64,000 nucleotides of DNA. Source: Ricinus communis (taxonomy: Eukaryota; Streptophyta; Magnoliopsida; Malpighiales; Euphorbiaceae). Below are positions 48,351-60,943 of this stretch, piece by piece (the first letter of the stretch is position 1; the number at the start of each line of letters is the position of its first letter). The position numbers and the translations under genes are program-made. Location of the stretch: the NCBI RefSeq assembly GCF_019578655.1, contig NC_063264.1:12937213-13001212 (forward strand), in the 5' to 3' direction. Below the pieces are notes generated by a model. The model saw only the letters and a list, made by a program, of their open reading frames with translations, had not been told where the DNA came from and did no database searches.

Positions 48351-51244
48351 TGTCATGACCCCACCCGTGGGCCCGTGACCGGCACTAGGGAATGGGTAGG
48401 CTTAAGGCCACCGAAACCCGTAGTAAGCCTGACACTCACTGATTTAAACAAATCTCATCTCAAATTAATATTATTAAAGCCACAATTTATCTTAATAGTT
48501 ACACTTTACAAAATTACTTCAGTCTACCAGAAAAACTAGGCGAGACCCGAAGCTCAGAAAATTTACAACTGATACATCTACTATTACTACTACGGAGAAT
48601 CTAAGATTTACCAATTTACATACCAAATCAAATACATCACCTGATGATGAAGGAGTCGGGTTACTGAATAAGAGTCGCGAGAGGACTAACAGTCACGAAT
48701 CTGAAAAAAAAACATAAATGGAGGTATCGGTCTAGAGTGAGTTAAAATCAAATAATCTAGGGACTATTGCTTCTTCTCAGAAAACATAGATTATTCAAAT
48801 CAGTATATCAAACCATACTATAATCATACCCTACTATTTCCTTCACATAAAATATTAATCATTCGAATCAAAATATCAACCATGCACGTAAATACAATCC
48901 ATATTATAATCATACCATAATAAATAAATAAATGAATAAATAAATAAAAATATATTTTTACTTTTATGGGACGAGTGGCTCAGTAGAACTCTAACCCCAA
49001 ATTCTAATAGCCTTTCGGCTCTCTTAATCCAATAGGTCTGGCACCCAGAGAGCAAGCTCGATCAGGGTCCTTACCTCCAGCCTGAACACTTGAATTCCAA
49101 ATAAGCCGGCGCCCAGAGAGCATCGCTCGATCAGGGACCTTAACTCCGGCAATCAACTGAACTCAGCCCAGAGAGCAATACTCGATCAGGGCAAACAAAT
49201 CCATAATAACCTTATGTCCATGATCATTACCGGTGCGCACGCGGTCCTGATATAACCCATCAGGCGGCATGTTCTACAAGCCACGTTTCCCAATTCGCAA
49301 TCATCACATATAATAAATATCATTATCTGATGAACTCATCCAACACATATCGAAATAAAGATTAAAGATTTAAGATAAAACAACGTGCAATTTGTGAGGG
49401 GAAAAATAATAACATTTGTCTTATTATAATATACTAATAATAATATTTATATTATTTCAAATATCAATAATCAAGTGAAATCATTTATTTTGCGATACTA
49501 ATAATCATATTAAGCACAAATTCTAAATAGCATATTAAAATCAGACTAGCAACAGCACAAAGATTAAATGACTTTAACTCACAGGTTTAGCGACCTCCTA
49601 GCTCTGCTCCGGTGCCTCGGCAGGAGCGAGCCGAACGAACTGACAATCTAGACACGGAAAACAATTTATCAAAACGATGAAACAATCCATCATTAATCCT
49701 AGGTCTAGACTCCTAGGACTGACTGTCTAAGAATCTCGACTCGGGAACACGAACACGAACACGAAAATTCGGCAGAACCTCCCCTACAACACGAACATTA
49801 CCCCCCGTAAAAACGGGTCCAGGACCTGCCAGAAAAACACTCCAAATATCCAACAATTTAAACAACAGGAGTCGGGTCCCCAAACTTCACTATTTCCTGA
49901 CTCCGCCACACAGCACAAAATACGAGGCAAGCAAACTGACAGACAATTATTTTTGACTCACAAAAATCATCAAATACTCAATATAATCCAATAGACACAA
50001 ATTTAAAATGAAGGATTTCTAAGATCAACGGCCAGAGAAAATTAGCTCCTGGCCCGGAGTCCGATCGACGATCCGAACACACCATCGGACTCACAACGAC
50101 GGCCGATGGCGATCCTTGCTTTCGATTTTCCGATCCGACACCCGATCATCCAGGAGAGATTTGCGGACGATCTCGACCGTCGATTCGCAAACGAAGCCCG
50201 ATCGCCACGAAACCAAAGGTGCCATCGCGAAGCTTGAGCCGAGGAGAGTCGGGATACATCCTCCGATCGTCCATCCTCCGCCGGATCTCATGGGAAAAGT
50301 CGAAAAATCTGGCCGCCACCATTTCTCTCCACCGGATATTCCGTCTCCCGGCCACCACAGCGCCGTTGTTGCCAAAAGAAAGCTCTCGGCCGAAGCCAAC
50401 AAAACGGAACACGCCAGCGCTCTTCCGCTGGCATTGGCCCGCCGCCTCCGTCGGCGCTCACGCCACCGACGCCGCGCCGCCTTCCTCCCCTTCTTCTTGG
50501 CCATCGCCCTCTCTCTCTCTCCGATCTACTTTCTCTCTCCCCGATTTCTTTCCCTTCAATATCGACATTTGACCCCTGAACTTTTCCTTATTACAATTTG
50601 GTCCCTCAACTTTCTTAATTACTTACAATTTCATCTTGCAGAATTCCAATTTAACCCTCAAACTTCTTTTTAGCCTTTCAATTAAGCCCCTAACTATTTA
50701 ATTTGGGCCAAAACCGAATTATTGAAAATACACAATTACAAAAATACCCCCACCGAGCATATTTATTTCACGAAAATACCAAACTCACAAATTTCCATTA
50801 AAACCCCATAAAAATAAAATTATACTTTTAATCCTTATTCCAAAATAATCCTCCAATTAAATCCTACACACAATTAAATTAAATAATCAATTTCCAACTT
50901 AAAATTTAATACTACTAATCAATTATAATACCAATTTTCCCAAAATTCTTTTATAAACATCCTTTACAATTCTACCATAATTTTCCAATATATAATTTTA
51001 CTTATATAAATATGCATTTGGAAAAAAAATTTGAATAACCAAAATATAATCATTTCTCAAATAATTTACTTGAATAATTTCTTAAAATTTCAAACTAATT
51101 GGGTATAGAAAATAACTCATTTATTTGATTAATATTAAATTTTTTTCATTAAATCATTTCAAATTAAACCCAATAATAATGAAGCTAAAATTAACTTAAA
51201 TAAAAACTCATTATTAAATATATAAAAAAATTCCGGGTGTTACA
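48351..51244 (+). mobile_element. Solo LTR, family L1 (Del/Tekay-like), 2894 bp
   Basis: Starts TGTCATGACC and ends GGGTGTTACA, with a perfect 5-bp target duplication TCATG (48346-48350 and 51245-51249). It is inserted in the RNase H of a gypsy element. It shares long stretches with 32332-36591 in opposite orientation (GGGCCCGTGACCGGC, the AGAGAGCA..CGATCAGGG repeats, the GC-rich block at 50040-50560). ORFs in the GC-rich block (50091-50673 on both strands, up to 185 codons) have no recognisable domain and overlap each other on opposite strands; I treat them as LTR sequence. Confidence 0.88.
49015..49200 (+). repeat. Three short tandem subrepeats inside family L1 LTR
   Basis: Three copies of a 60-65-bp unit with core CCCAGAGAGCA followed by CTCGATCAGGG and spacer CCTTA(A)CTCC. 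Two related copies are in the other LTR near 35868-35990, in reverse orientation. They lie in the first third of the LTR, where U3 enhancer repeats are commonly found. Confidence 0.75.
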
Positions 51245-51249
51245 TCATG

Positions 51250-52200
51250 AATTCATGATTAGTGTGAATCACAAACTCTTTAGGCTAAAAATAATGCTGC
51301 CATATTTGCAAAGCTCTCACTAATGCATACATCTCCTTGTCATAAGTGGATACTTCAAGGCTGCCTTGTTCAACTTTTCACTAAAGTAAATTGGCTTTCC
51401 TTCTTGCATAAGAATGACTCCCATCCCCAAACCTAAAGCATCATATTCAATTTCAAAGCTATTAGAAAAGTTAGGCAAAGAAAGTAAAAGGGCATAAATC
51501 AACTTATCTTTAAGCGTGTTAAACGCTTTCTCTTGAGCATCTCCCCACTTGAATCCTATACTCTTCTTGATTACTTCGATTAATGGTGCGGTAATAGTGC
51601 TAAAATCACAAAAATCTTCTATAAAAGCTTGCCAAACCATGAAATGAGCGAACATCTCTAATAGACTTAAGGGGAGGCAACTCCTTGACTGCCTTAACCT
51701 TCTCTTTATATACTAAATGCACATGCTTAGTGTGTTCATTTAATTACTTACTATGTACAAATATATCATAAAAATAGATAACAAAAAACTTTCCTAAGAA
51801 TACACGTAAAACATGGTTCATTAATCTCATGAAAGTACTAGGTGTATTAGTTAATCCAAAAGGCATAACTAACCATTCATATAAATCATATTTTGTTTTG
51901 AAAGCAGTTTTCCATTCATCACCCTCTTTCATCCTAATTTGGTGATAATCACTCTTAAGATTAATCTTAGAAAACATACATGCACCATGCAGCTCATCAA
52001 GCATGTCATGTACACGAGGAATAGGATGTCGATACTTTATCATTATTTTATTGATAGTGCTATAATCAATGCACATCCTCTAAGTTCCATCCTTCTTGGG
52101 CACTAATAAAAATGAGCACGAGACATGGACTCACTCTATCACGAATCAAGCCTTTATCCATTAGCTCCTCCACTTGCTGTTGATCCGATTTGAACCTTAT
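51250..52200 (-). pseudogene. Ty3/gypsy reverse transcriptase and RNase H, catalytic Asp lost
   Basis: The minus-strand RT frame 51744-52076 includes [40 protein letters not shown] and [19 protein letters not shown]. It ends [14 protein letters not shown], where the YxDD box has Tyr in place of its first Asp. The first catalytic Asp of the palm (normally KIDL) is also Asn (KINL). Upstream in another frame is EELMDKGLIRDRVSPC. The RNase H part (51320-51655) reads FKWGDAQEKAFNTLKDKL and PIYFSEKLNKAALKYP. Copies DNA from RNA in intact relatives; dead here. Confidence 0.9.
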
Positions 52201-55072
52201 TCTTAGTCATATAGAAGAGAACCAATAACTTGTGATTTCTTTTCTTATCAGATAAAAAATCCTACCTATATTCTCATTTTGTTTGTGTCATTTGTTTTTC
52301 TCTTTTTAATCTCTGTCTAATATGATTGTTTGATTTTATTTGGGGACTATAAACATGAGTCTTGAGTGAAAGCGCATGGCAGCAGCGCTCGTATGCATCG
52401 ATCCAATGCTTGGACGAATACGAAGAAAGAAAATTAGTTGATTAAGTATTGATATAATTCTCTAAATAACGAGAATCGAGGTACACCCAAATATTCCATT
52501 TCAGGATTGCACATTTGGGATCTCTATCATTCCTTGTTCCTCAAAGCACAAGGACTCTTAATAATAAAAGGATTAGGGTAGGGACTTATGGGAGTGTAAT
52601 TGACAAGCTTGACCAGTGGCATTTGGGCTTAGTTTGATGATCAAGCAGGACGAGATGAAAATCCACCCACATAAAATCACGTTGCCTTTTGTTAATCCAA
52701 GCGGGAATGAGGGCGTTTTGATGTTTGGGAGGCATATAATGAAGTCAATTAGGCCGAAGTGTTAATTGGGACGCCCATGCAAATTTTCCTTTATTTTTTG
52801 TTAAGGAGTTATGGGAACACAATTGACAAGCTTGACCGGTGGCATTAGGGTGTGACTTAATGATCAAGCAGCACGAGATGCAAATCCACATGCGTAAGGG
52901 GAAATCATATTGCTTTCGATTAATGCAAGCGAGAATACATGCGTTTTGATGGTTGGGAGGCATATGATGAAGCATATTGGGTCAGAGTATTATTAGGTAT
53001 ATGCCCATGTGAATTTTTCTTCTTTTCATTTAGGAGTTATAGAAACGTAATTGACAAGCTTCATTAGTGGCATTGTAGCATGAGTTGATTCTCAAGTAGG
53101 ACGAGACATATATCCATGTGCGTAATGGAGAAATCATGTTGCTTTCAACTAATCCAAGTGGGAATGCACACATTTTGATGTTTGAGACGCATATAATAAA
53201 GTAATTTAGGCTGGAGTGTTAATAGGTATGCCCATGCAAATTTTTCCTTATTTTCATTAAGCTAGCTCATAAAATTTGCCACTATAAGAGTTGTTGGCCA
53301 AACAACTACTCTTTAGTTCTTGATTTGACTTTAATTTATACATCTTTCTTCATTTATTTTTTCATATTTGGCTTTTAGTTTTTTCTTTGTATGGAATGAG
53401 AGCTTTCGCACTATAAAAACTACATGCCACTGAATACTTAAGGCTAGTGAGCATATTATTTCAGTTTTTCACCTTGCGGGAAATCAAGTTATGGGTTCTT
53501 TCAAGAACCTTATGGACTTATCAACAATCATGCTAGCGAACATAAACTTATGGCTCACGTCCTTCCATTATTTTGTGTTCTTTATCTATGCTTATGTTTA
53601 AATCAATTCGATTTGATGCTTATGCTTAGCCGTACGGAAGAGAACAAAAAATTTGTATTTTTTTCCTTATCATATTGATAATCCTACCTATGTACTCTTC
53701 TTTTTAGTTTCTTTTGTGCCTTTCTATATAATCTTCATCTAATATGATGGTTTACTTTCTTTTTTTTTTTTCAAGTATAAATAGGAGTGTTTAGTGAAAG
53801 CATATGGAAGCGGCAATCATAGGCACTGATCCAATGCTTGGACAAATGCAAAGAAGTAAAATTAGTTGATCTAGTATTAATAGCATTCTCCGAATGATCA
53901 TAGATGAATCTTCTAAAGGAAAGAGCGAACGACGAGAATTGAGACACGCTTCAATATTCCAATTCAGGTTTTGCACCATTAGAATCTCCATCATTCCTTA
54001 TTCCTCTCATTTCTTGTGCCTTCTAGGCATGAGGACTCTTGATGACACAAAGATTGGTGTAAGGAATCATGGGAACGCAATTGATAAGTTTTACCGGTAG
54101 GATTAGGGCGTGACTTGATGATTAAGTAAGACGAGACTCAAATCTACGTATGTAAGGGAGAAACCATGTTGCTTTATATTAATACAAGCGGGAATGTGCA
54201 TGCTTTGATATTTGGGACACATATAATGAAGTAATTTAGGCCAAACTGTTATTAGATAGGCCCACACGATTTTTCCTTTGTTTATGTTAAGCTTTCTCAT
54301 AAAATTAAGACTATAAGAGTTGTTGACCAGTCAACTCCTTTCTGCTTCTTGATTTGACTTTAGTTTATTCATATTTCTTTTATTTAAATTTAGCTTGTAG
54401 TTTCTTCTTCTTATGGAATGGGGGCTTTTGCATTATGAAAGCCACATGCAACCGACTATTTGAGGCTAGTGAGCATATTATTTGATCCTTACACTTACTC
54501 GTATGGAAGAGAATAAAGAACTTGCAATTTATTTTCTTATTAGTCTGAAATCCTACCTATCTCTCATTTCTTCATTTCTTTTGTTCGCCCCTTTGTAATC
54601 TATGTTTAATATGATAGTTTGGTTGTATTTGACAAGCATAAAACGCGTGGAAGTAGTAGCCATAGGCACCGATCCCATGCTTGGACAAATGTGAAGAAAG
54701 AAAATTAGTTAATCGAGTATTGATATCATTCTCCGAATGATCATAGAGGAATCTTTTGGAGAAAAGAGGGAACGTCGAGTATCGAGGCACGCCCAAATAT
54801 TCTGATCCATTGCACTATTGGAATCTCTATCATTCCTTGTTCCTCTAGGCACGAGGACTCCTAATGATGCAAGGATTGGCATAAGAAGTCATGGGAACAC
54901 AATTGACAAGCTTAACTGGTGGATTAGGGCGTGACTTGATGATCAACCAAGACGACACGTAAATCCACGTGCATAAGGGAGAAATCATGTTATTTTAAAC
55001 TAATCTAAGCATAATACAACGGGGAATGCAAGCATTTTGATGTTGGGGACAATGGGGAATGCAAGCATTTTA
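52201..55072 (+). repeat. Family R repeat, forward orientation, about three tandem copies
   Basis: GATCCAATGCTTGGACGAAT and its variants occur at about 52406, 53829 and 54670. The first copy is lengthened by three tandem subunits of about 215-235 bp beginning AGTTATGGGAACACAATTGA (near 52585, 52801 and 53034). ORFs are short and unrelated to each other. It directly abuts the truncated gypsy RT at about 52200 and flips orientation at about 55072. Confidence 0.8.
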
Positions 55073-57745
55073 TGAACCAGCTTAATGAAAAGAAAAGAGA
55101 AATTCACATAGGTCTACTTAATAATAGTCCGACCAAATTACTTCATCATATGTGTCCCAAATGTAAGAATGTATGCATTCCGGCTTGGATTAATTGAAAG
55201 CAATATGATTTCTCCATCACGCATTTGCCTCTCATCTTGCTTGATCATCAAGTCATGCTCCAATGCCATAGGTGAAGTTTATCAATTACATTCCCATAAT
55301 TCCTTAATAAAAATAAGGGGAAATTCATACGGGCATACCTAATCACACTCGAACCCTATTTACTTCATTATATGCCTCACAAGTATCAAAACACATGCAT
55401 GGACATGGGCAATAAGTCTATGCTCGCTAGCACGAGTGTTGATAAGTCTGAAAAGTTCTTGAAAAAACCCATAACATGATTTCGCACAAGGTAGAAAATT
55501 GAAATATTATGCTCACTCGCCTCAAGTATTCAATTGCATACGGCTTTTATAATGCGAAAGCCCTCATTCCATATGAAGAAGAAACTAGAACCTAAATATG
55601 AATAAATGAATAAAGAAAGATGAATAAACTAGTCCTAAATTTTATGAGCCGCTTAACAAAAAAAAGGAGAAATTTGTGTAGGCCTACCTAATAACACTTT
55701 GATCCAAATTAATTTATTATATGCACTCCAAACATCAAAATGCTCGCATTACTGCTTGTATTATTCTTCGATTAATTGAAAACAACATGATTTCTCCCTT
55801 GTGCCCGTGGATTTACATCTCATCCTGCTTGATCATCAAGCTAAACTGCAATGCCACTAGGCGAGCTTGTCAATTATGTTCCTATGATTCCTTATATCAA
55901 TCCTTGTGTCATCAGGACTCCTCGTGCATAGAGGGACAAGGAATAATGGAGATTCTAATAGTGCAAATATAGAATCATAATATTAAAGCGTGCCACGATT
56001 CTCATGGTTCCCTCTTTCCTCCAAAAGATTCATCCGCGATCATTCAAAGAATGATATCAATACTCTATCAACTAATTTTATTTCTTCACATTTGTCCAAT
56101 CAGTGTTTTGGTGCCTATGATTATCGCTTTCATGCGCTTTAACTCAACACTCGTGTTTATGCACTCCAAATAAAGCCAAACCATTATGCAAGGCATATAT
56201 TAGAAAGAGAGACACAAAAGAACGAAAAAAATGAGTACATAAGTAGGATCTCATATTCGATATGGAAAAAAATCAAAAGGTCTTTATTCTTTTCCATATG
56301 GCTAAACGTAAGATCAAATTGACTTAATTTAAACGCAAGGGTAGATAAATAACATAAAAGAAAACAAGGACGTGAGTGAAAAGTCTATGTTCGCTAGCGT
56401 GAGTCTAGATAAGTCTGCAAAGTTCTTGAAAGAACCCATAACTTGATTTTTTGCAATGTAGAAATCTAAAATAATATGCTCACTAGCCTGAAGTATTCAG
56501 TTGGATGCGGTGTTTATAGCGCAAAAGCCTTCATTCCTTAAGAAGAAGAAATGAGAAATTAAATATGAATAAATAAATAAATAATGATGAATAAATTAAA
56601 GTCAAATCATAAACCAAAGAGGAGTTGACTAGTCAACAACTCTCAAAGTCCTAAATTTTATGAGCCAACTTAACAAAAACAAGGGGAAGTTCACGTGCGC
56701 CTATCTAATAACAGTCCGACCCAAATTACTTCATTATATGGGTTCCAAAAATCAAAACGCTCCCATTCTCACTTGTAGCATGGTTGGAGTATTTCAGAAA
56801 AATATGATTTTTCCCTTACGCATGTGGAATTATGACCTGTCCTGCTTTATCATCAATCTAAGCCCAATGCCACCGGTCAATGTTGTCATTTGTATTCCCA
56901 TGATTCCTTATGCTAATCCTTGTGTCATCAAGAGTCCTCTTTCCTAGAAGAAGAAGGAATGATGGAGATCCCAATGATACAAATCTGGATCAAAATATTT
57001 GGCCATGCCTCGATTCTTAGCATTCCTTCTTTCCTCCAAAATAATCATCTGTGATCATTCAGAGAATGATATCAGTACTCCATCAACTAATTCTATTTCT
57101 TCACATTTTTCCAAGCATTTTGCCTATGATTGCCTCTTCCACACACTTTAACTCAACACTCATGTTTATGCTCGCCAAATAAAACCAAACCATCATACTA
57201 GACACAGATTAGTAAGAGAAGAACAAAAGAAACGAACATATGAGAACCTAGATAGGAGTTTGTATCTAATGAGGAAAGAAATTACAATTTCTTTGTTCTC
57301 TTCCATGGCTAAGCATAGGGATCAAATCAAATTGATTTAAACATAATGGTAGATAAAAAACATAAAACAAAAGTAGGACGTGAGAGATAAGTATAGGTTC
57401 GCTAGTGCGAGTCCTTATAAGTCTGCAATATTCTTGGAAGAACCAATAACTTAATTCTCTACAAGGTACAAAACTGAAATAATATGCTCACTAGGTTTAA
57501 ATATTCAGTTGCATGTTGTTTTCATAGTGCGGAAGCCCTTATTCCATAAGAAGAAAAAAATAGAAGCTAAATATGAATAAGCAAATAGAGAAAGATGAAT
57601 AAATTAAAGTCAAATCAAGAACTAAAGAGGAGTTTACTGGCCAACAACTCTCATAGTCCTAAATTTTATGACCCACCTTAATGAAAACAGGGGATAATTC
57701 GCATGGGTCAATCCTTATATCATCAAGAGTCCTTAAACAGGGGAT
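55073..57745 (-). repeat. Family R repeat, reverse orientation, about three copies
   Basis: Reverse complements of the same landmarks. Copy starts marked by the TTCTTTATTCTTTTCC block are near 56262 and 57268, about 1.0 kb apart. The junction at 55050-55090 duplicates a short piece (GGGGAATGCAAGCATTTT occurs twice) before the inverted copy begins. No protein domain is seen. Confidence 0.8.
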
Positions 57746-58060
57746 AATTCGCATGGTGACATTTGGGTGCATTTCGCAAGGAAAGGTTCCCAAATAAATG
57801 AAAGTCAAAGCTAAGTCCAAGGGATGATGGACTGTTTCAAGTACTTGAGAGGATCAATGACAATGCTTACAAAATTGATTTACAAGGTAAGTATAATGTG
57901 AGTGGCCCATTTAATATTGTTGATCTGAGTCCATTAAGTTTGCTACAAGGTCCAACTACAAGGTCAAGGGCCAAGAAGCTTCAAGAGTCCTTAAATAGGT
58001 ATATGCAAGAGTGGACTAACAATGGAAGTCCAATAAATTCGGCACAAATAAAATTCATAA
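57746..58060 (+). pseudogene. Ty3/gypsy polyprotein C-terminal fragment, plus strand
   Basis: The plus-strand translation reads GDIWVHF, then FQVLERINDNAYKIDLQG, then KYNVSGPFNIVDLSP, and later PTTRSRAKKLQESLNRYM. This is the region after integrase in this gypsy group. One frameshift (near 57765) and a stop (AAATAAATGAAAG) separate the pieces. The open frame 57898-58140 covers only the last part. It is flanked by family R repeats in opposite orientations. Confidence 0.85.
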
Positions 58061-58588
58061 AGAATGGGCTTTGTTTAATGTTCTTAAAGTCCAAGTTTAT
58101 GAAGGCTAAATTGACTTTTTTTAATGTTCTTCAGACCTAAGTTTATGAAGGCTATGTTTAGCTCTTAGTATCCTACTAGGTTAGATGTTAGAGTTTCCTA
58201 AACTTGTAAGGAATCTCAGATTAGATCAAATTAGTAAAGTAAGAGTTCAATTCTTCTTAGGACTTTGGATATGTCTTTAATACATGTCAAATTCGTTTGC
58301 CTTTTTCAAATTATGATTAATTAAAGTTTTTACTTTCTTTCAAGCCAAAATTGCTTGTATCTTATGTTCTTGCAAAACTTACTTATCAAGGAGTTGATCT
58401 ATCCTTGTGGTGCACTTAGGATTGGGGTTTAAAGGACATAGTTTTCCTTAGGTTCTAATTCTTGATCATCTTACAATCTGATTAGATGATCCTCAGGTTT
58501 GATTTCAAGTTGTTCTTTAGGTTTTCAAGTTAGTGATTCATGAGTTCATAAGGATTAGAGTTCGTGGGTTATATTCTTGGAGGTTCAT
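58061..58588 (+). repeat. Possible LTR remnant downstream of gypsy tail
   Basis: AT-rich, non-coding sequence following the pol fragment in the position of a 3' LTR. It includes a near-duplicate of TTTAATGTTCTT(A/C)A..AAGTTTATGAAGGCTA at about 58075 and 58118. I could not find a second copy in the window to define ends, and nothing else is recognised. Confidence 0.3.
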
Positions 58589-59161
58589 TAAAAGCTTCTT
58601 TCAAGAACCTTATGGACTTATAAACACTCGTGCTAGTGAAAATAGACTTACTGCTCACGTCCTTCCTTTTTTTGTGTTCTTTGTCTACCTTATGTTTAAA
58701 TCAATTTGATTTGATCCTTACGCTTAGCTGTATAGAAGAGAACAAAGAACTTGTAATACTTTTCCTTATCAGATCGAAAACCCTACCTATGTTCTGACTT
58801 TGTTTGTTTCTTTTATGTTTTTCTTTTTAATCTCTACCTAGTATGATGGTTTGGTTTTATTTGGGGAGCATAGACATGGTATTAAGTGATAACACCTGGA
58901 AGTGGCAATCATAGGAACCAATCCAATGCTTGGACGAATGCGAAGAAGGAAAATTAGTTGATTCATTGTCAAAATGATCATGGATAAATCTTTTAGAGGA
59001 AAGAGGGAATGACGATAATCGAGGCACTCCTAAATATTTTGATTCAGGATATGCATCATTAGGATCTCCATATTCCTTATTCCTCTATGCATGAGGACTA
59101 TTGATGACATAAGGATTGGTGTAAGGAATCATGGAAACACAATTAACAAGTTCACCGGCGA
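58589..59161 (+). repeat. Family R repeat, forward arm
   Basis: Partial forward copy from TTCTTTCAAGAACCTTATGG to AACAAGTTCACCGGCGA. It stops at the same internal point of the repeat (the CACCGG site) where the inverted copy at 60944 begins, so the two form inverted arms around the gypsy derivative between them. Confidence 0.78.
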
Positions 59162-60780
59162 TGTGAACCTTGGCAACTTGTGACAAGACCCAACATGTAG
59201 AATTGGAATAAGATCCCAACAAAGCTAAATCTGAACTTTGATAATCTTTACCCAAAGATAACTTATATCTTGAACCTTGATATAAGAAAAATTATTGACG
59301 CCACACCTCAAGAAAGGTAGAAGGTGAGTGATAAGTCGATATTGAATGCTACAAGAAGAAGTTCTTGATAAGTTTGAAGTTCTTCCAAAGAACCAAGCAA
59401 GAATAATTCTCACAAATATGTTTAACTCAAAATATTCATTAACCCGCAATAATATGATTACACTTAGTTTATATAGTAAAATAAATAAATCTAATTCCTA
59501 AATAGCATAAAAGGAAATAAACTAATTAGGAATCATCTAACAGATATGCTAAATAAGATTTTTCTAAATAATAGAATAAGGAATAGTCAATCTTTACTAA
59601 ATAAGAATTGACTAAAAAATCAAGCAAAACTTCCCAAACAATGAAGTGCGTGGTTGCCTCCTTATTTCTTAATGAAGGGCACTCCAATTTGGCAAAAGAG
59701 GAAGCTAAAATGTGCTCCCATGCTTCTTATTTGATTTAGCATGTCTCTTTAGCTAATAGGAAGCTAAAGTGGTGCTTCCCTTATTTCCTCTTCAAGTATT
59801 AAGCTCTCCCCCTTGTGCACACATATCCAGCCATGCTTGGTTTCATTAAGCCTGTCATATTGAATCAAATTAATAAGGCTAGGAGCCTTAATTAATTATA
59901 ACTCTCCATGGGTTAATATATCATTGGCCCAAATCTCTTGAATGAGTCCATTAAGAGCTTCCTTCATGTGTTTGGCCTTTGATCTTGTAATTGGCCTACC
60001 TTGAATGTATAAAGGATCCCTTGAGCTTGGTGTAAGCTTCAGCGCTATGCTTGTGCTTGGATCATGACTTGACCTTGAAGCTTGGTATTGGGATTCAAAC
60101 TATTCCCTCCCTCCTCAAAAGGGTTCGTCCTTGAATCTTCACCTATATCTAAAGGAGATAAATCAGCGACATTAAAAGAAGCACTTACATTATACTCACC
60201 AGGTAAGTCAAGCTTGAGGTGAACCTTGGCAATTTGTGCAAAGACCCAACACGCAGAATTAGAATAAGATTCCCAAGAAAGCTAAATCTGAACTTTGATA
60301 ACCTTGACCCAAAGATAAATTGTATCTTGAACCTTGGTATAAGAAAGATTGTTGACGCCACACTCAAGAAAGGTAGAAGGCGAGTGATGAGTCGAAGTTC
60401 AACGACACAAGAACAAGTTCTTGATAATTTCAAAATTCTTCCAAAGAACCAAGCAAGAATAATTCTCACAAATATGTTTAACTCAAAATATTCATTAATT
60501 TGTGCCATTCGGCTACATATGATTTAAATAGACAAAGATATTACCTTAATTTCTTATTTGCATAAAGAAAATAAATTAAATAGGAATTAACTAAAGTATA
60601 TGCTAAATAGAAGTTTTCCTATATAAACAAAATGAGGAACTATGCCTAATTAGGAAGTAATAAAGAACTTATTCTAAAACGAAATAATAAAAGACTTCCA
60701 AGATAATAAAATAAGAAGACTAATTGATTTAGTTAATCATAATCAATAGAGACATGACTAAATGGATGAAGATTTATTCC
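59162..60780 (-). mobile_element. Ty3/gypsy deletion derivative: LTR, pol tail, LTR
   Basis: Two LTR pieces in the same orientation (59162 to about 59850, and 60219-60780) flank a pol tail at 59905-60213. Both LTR pieces start (plus strand) (T)GTGAACCTTGGCAA. On the minus strand the order is 5' LTR, polyprotein end, 3' LTR, so everything from gag through integrase is missing. The junction at 60213-60219 joins the LTR end directly to codons of the tail. Relatives of the LTR are at 43603-44634. Confidence 0.75.
59905..60213 (-). pseudogene. Ty3/gypsy polyprotein C-terminal fragment, minus strand
   Basis: The minus strand reads LDLPGEYNVSASFNVADLSP, then DSRTNPFEEGGNSLNP, with a stop at 60045. 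A further segment reads GRPITRSKAKHMKEALNGLI (about 59930-59990). It is homologous to the tails at 57746-58060 and 46993-47262 and is better preserved than either. Confidence 0.85.
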
Positions 60781-60943
60781 TAAATAACAAGATATGCAGC
60801 TACCCCATTGTATCCTCTTTGAAGTTGGCGCACTTTTAGGTCAAGCAACACAACTTAGGCACCTTCTTTTGGTTCCTCTTCAAGGAGATTCGTCCCCCCC
60901 TTTTCCTTATGAATATTTTGGCCTAAGCTAGCTACCGGTTAAG
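60781..60943. other. Gap: nothing recognised
   Basis: About 160 bp between the LTR piece and the next family R copy. It has a run of seven C's (60895-60901) and no visible motif or ORF of note. Confidence 0.5.

Larger units (their letters stand above)
46993..52200 (-). mobile_element. Ty3/gypsy element fragment, interrupted by a solo LTR
   Basis: Minus-strand gypsy pol in the order RT (52200-51744), RNase H (51655-51250 then 48345-48250), integrase (48309-47253) and tail (47262-46993). The solo LTR at 48351-51244 splits the RNase H. Across the gap the minus strand reads FVIHTNHEF then [20 protein letters not shown], restoring a continuous gypsy RNase H segment. Upstream of RT the element is cut at about 52200 and replaced by family R repeat; gag and protease are missing. 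Stops and lost catalytic residues show it is dead. Confidence 0.9.

Noticed and set aside
50091..50673. ORFs of 137 and 185 codons in a GC-rich block
   Set aside because: They overlap on opposite strands inside a solo LTR, are arginine/serine/proline-rich from base composition, and a related LTR elsewhere does not keep the frame.
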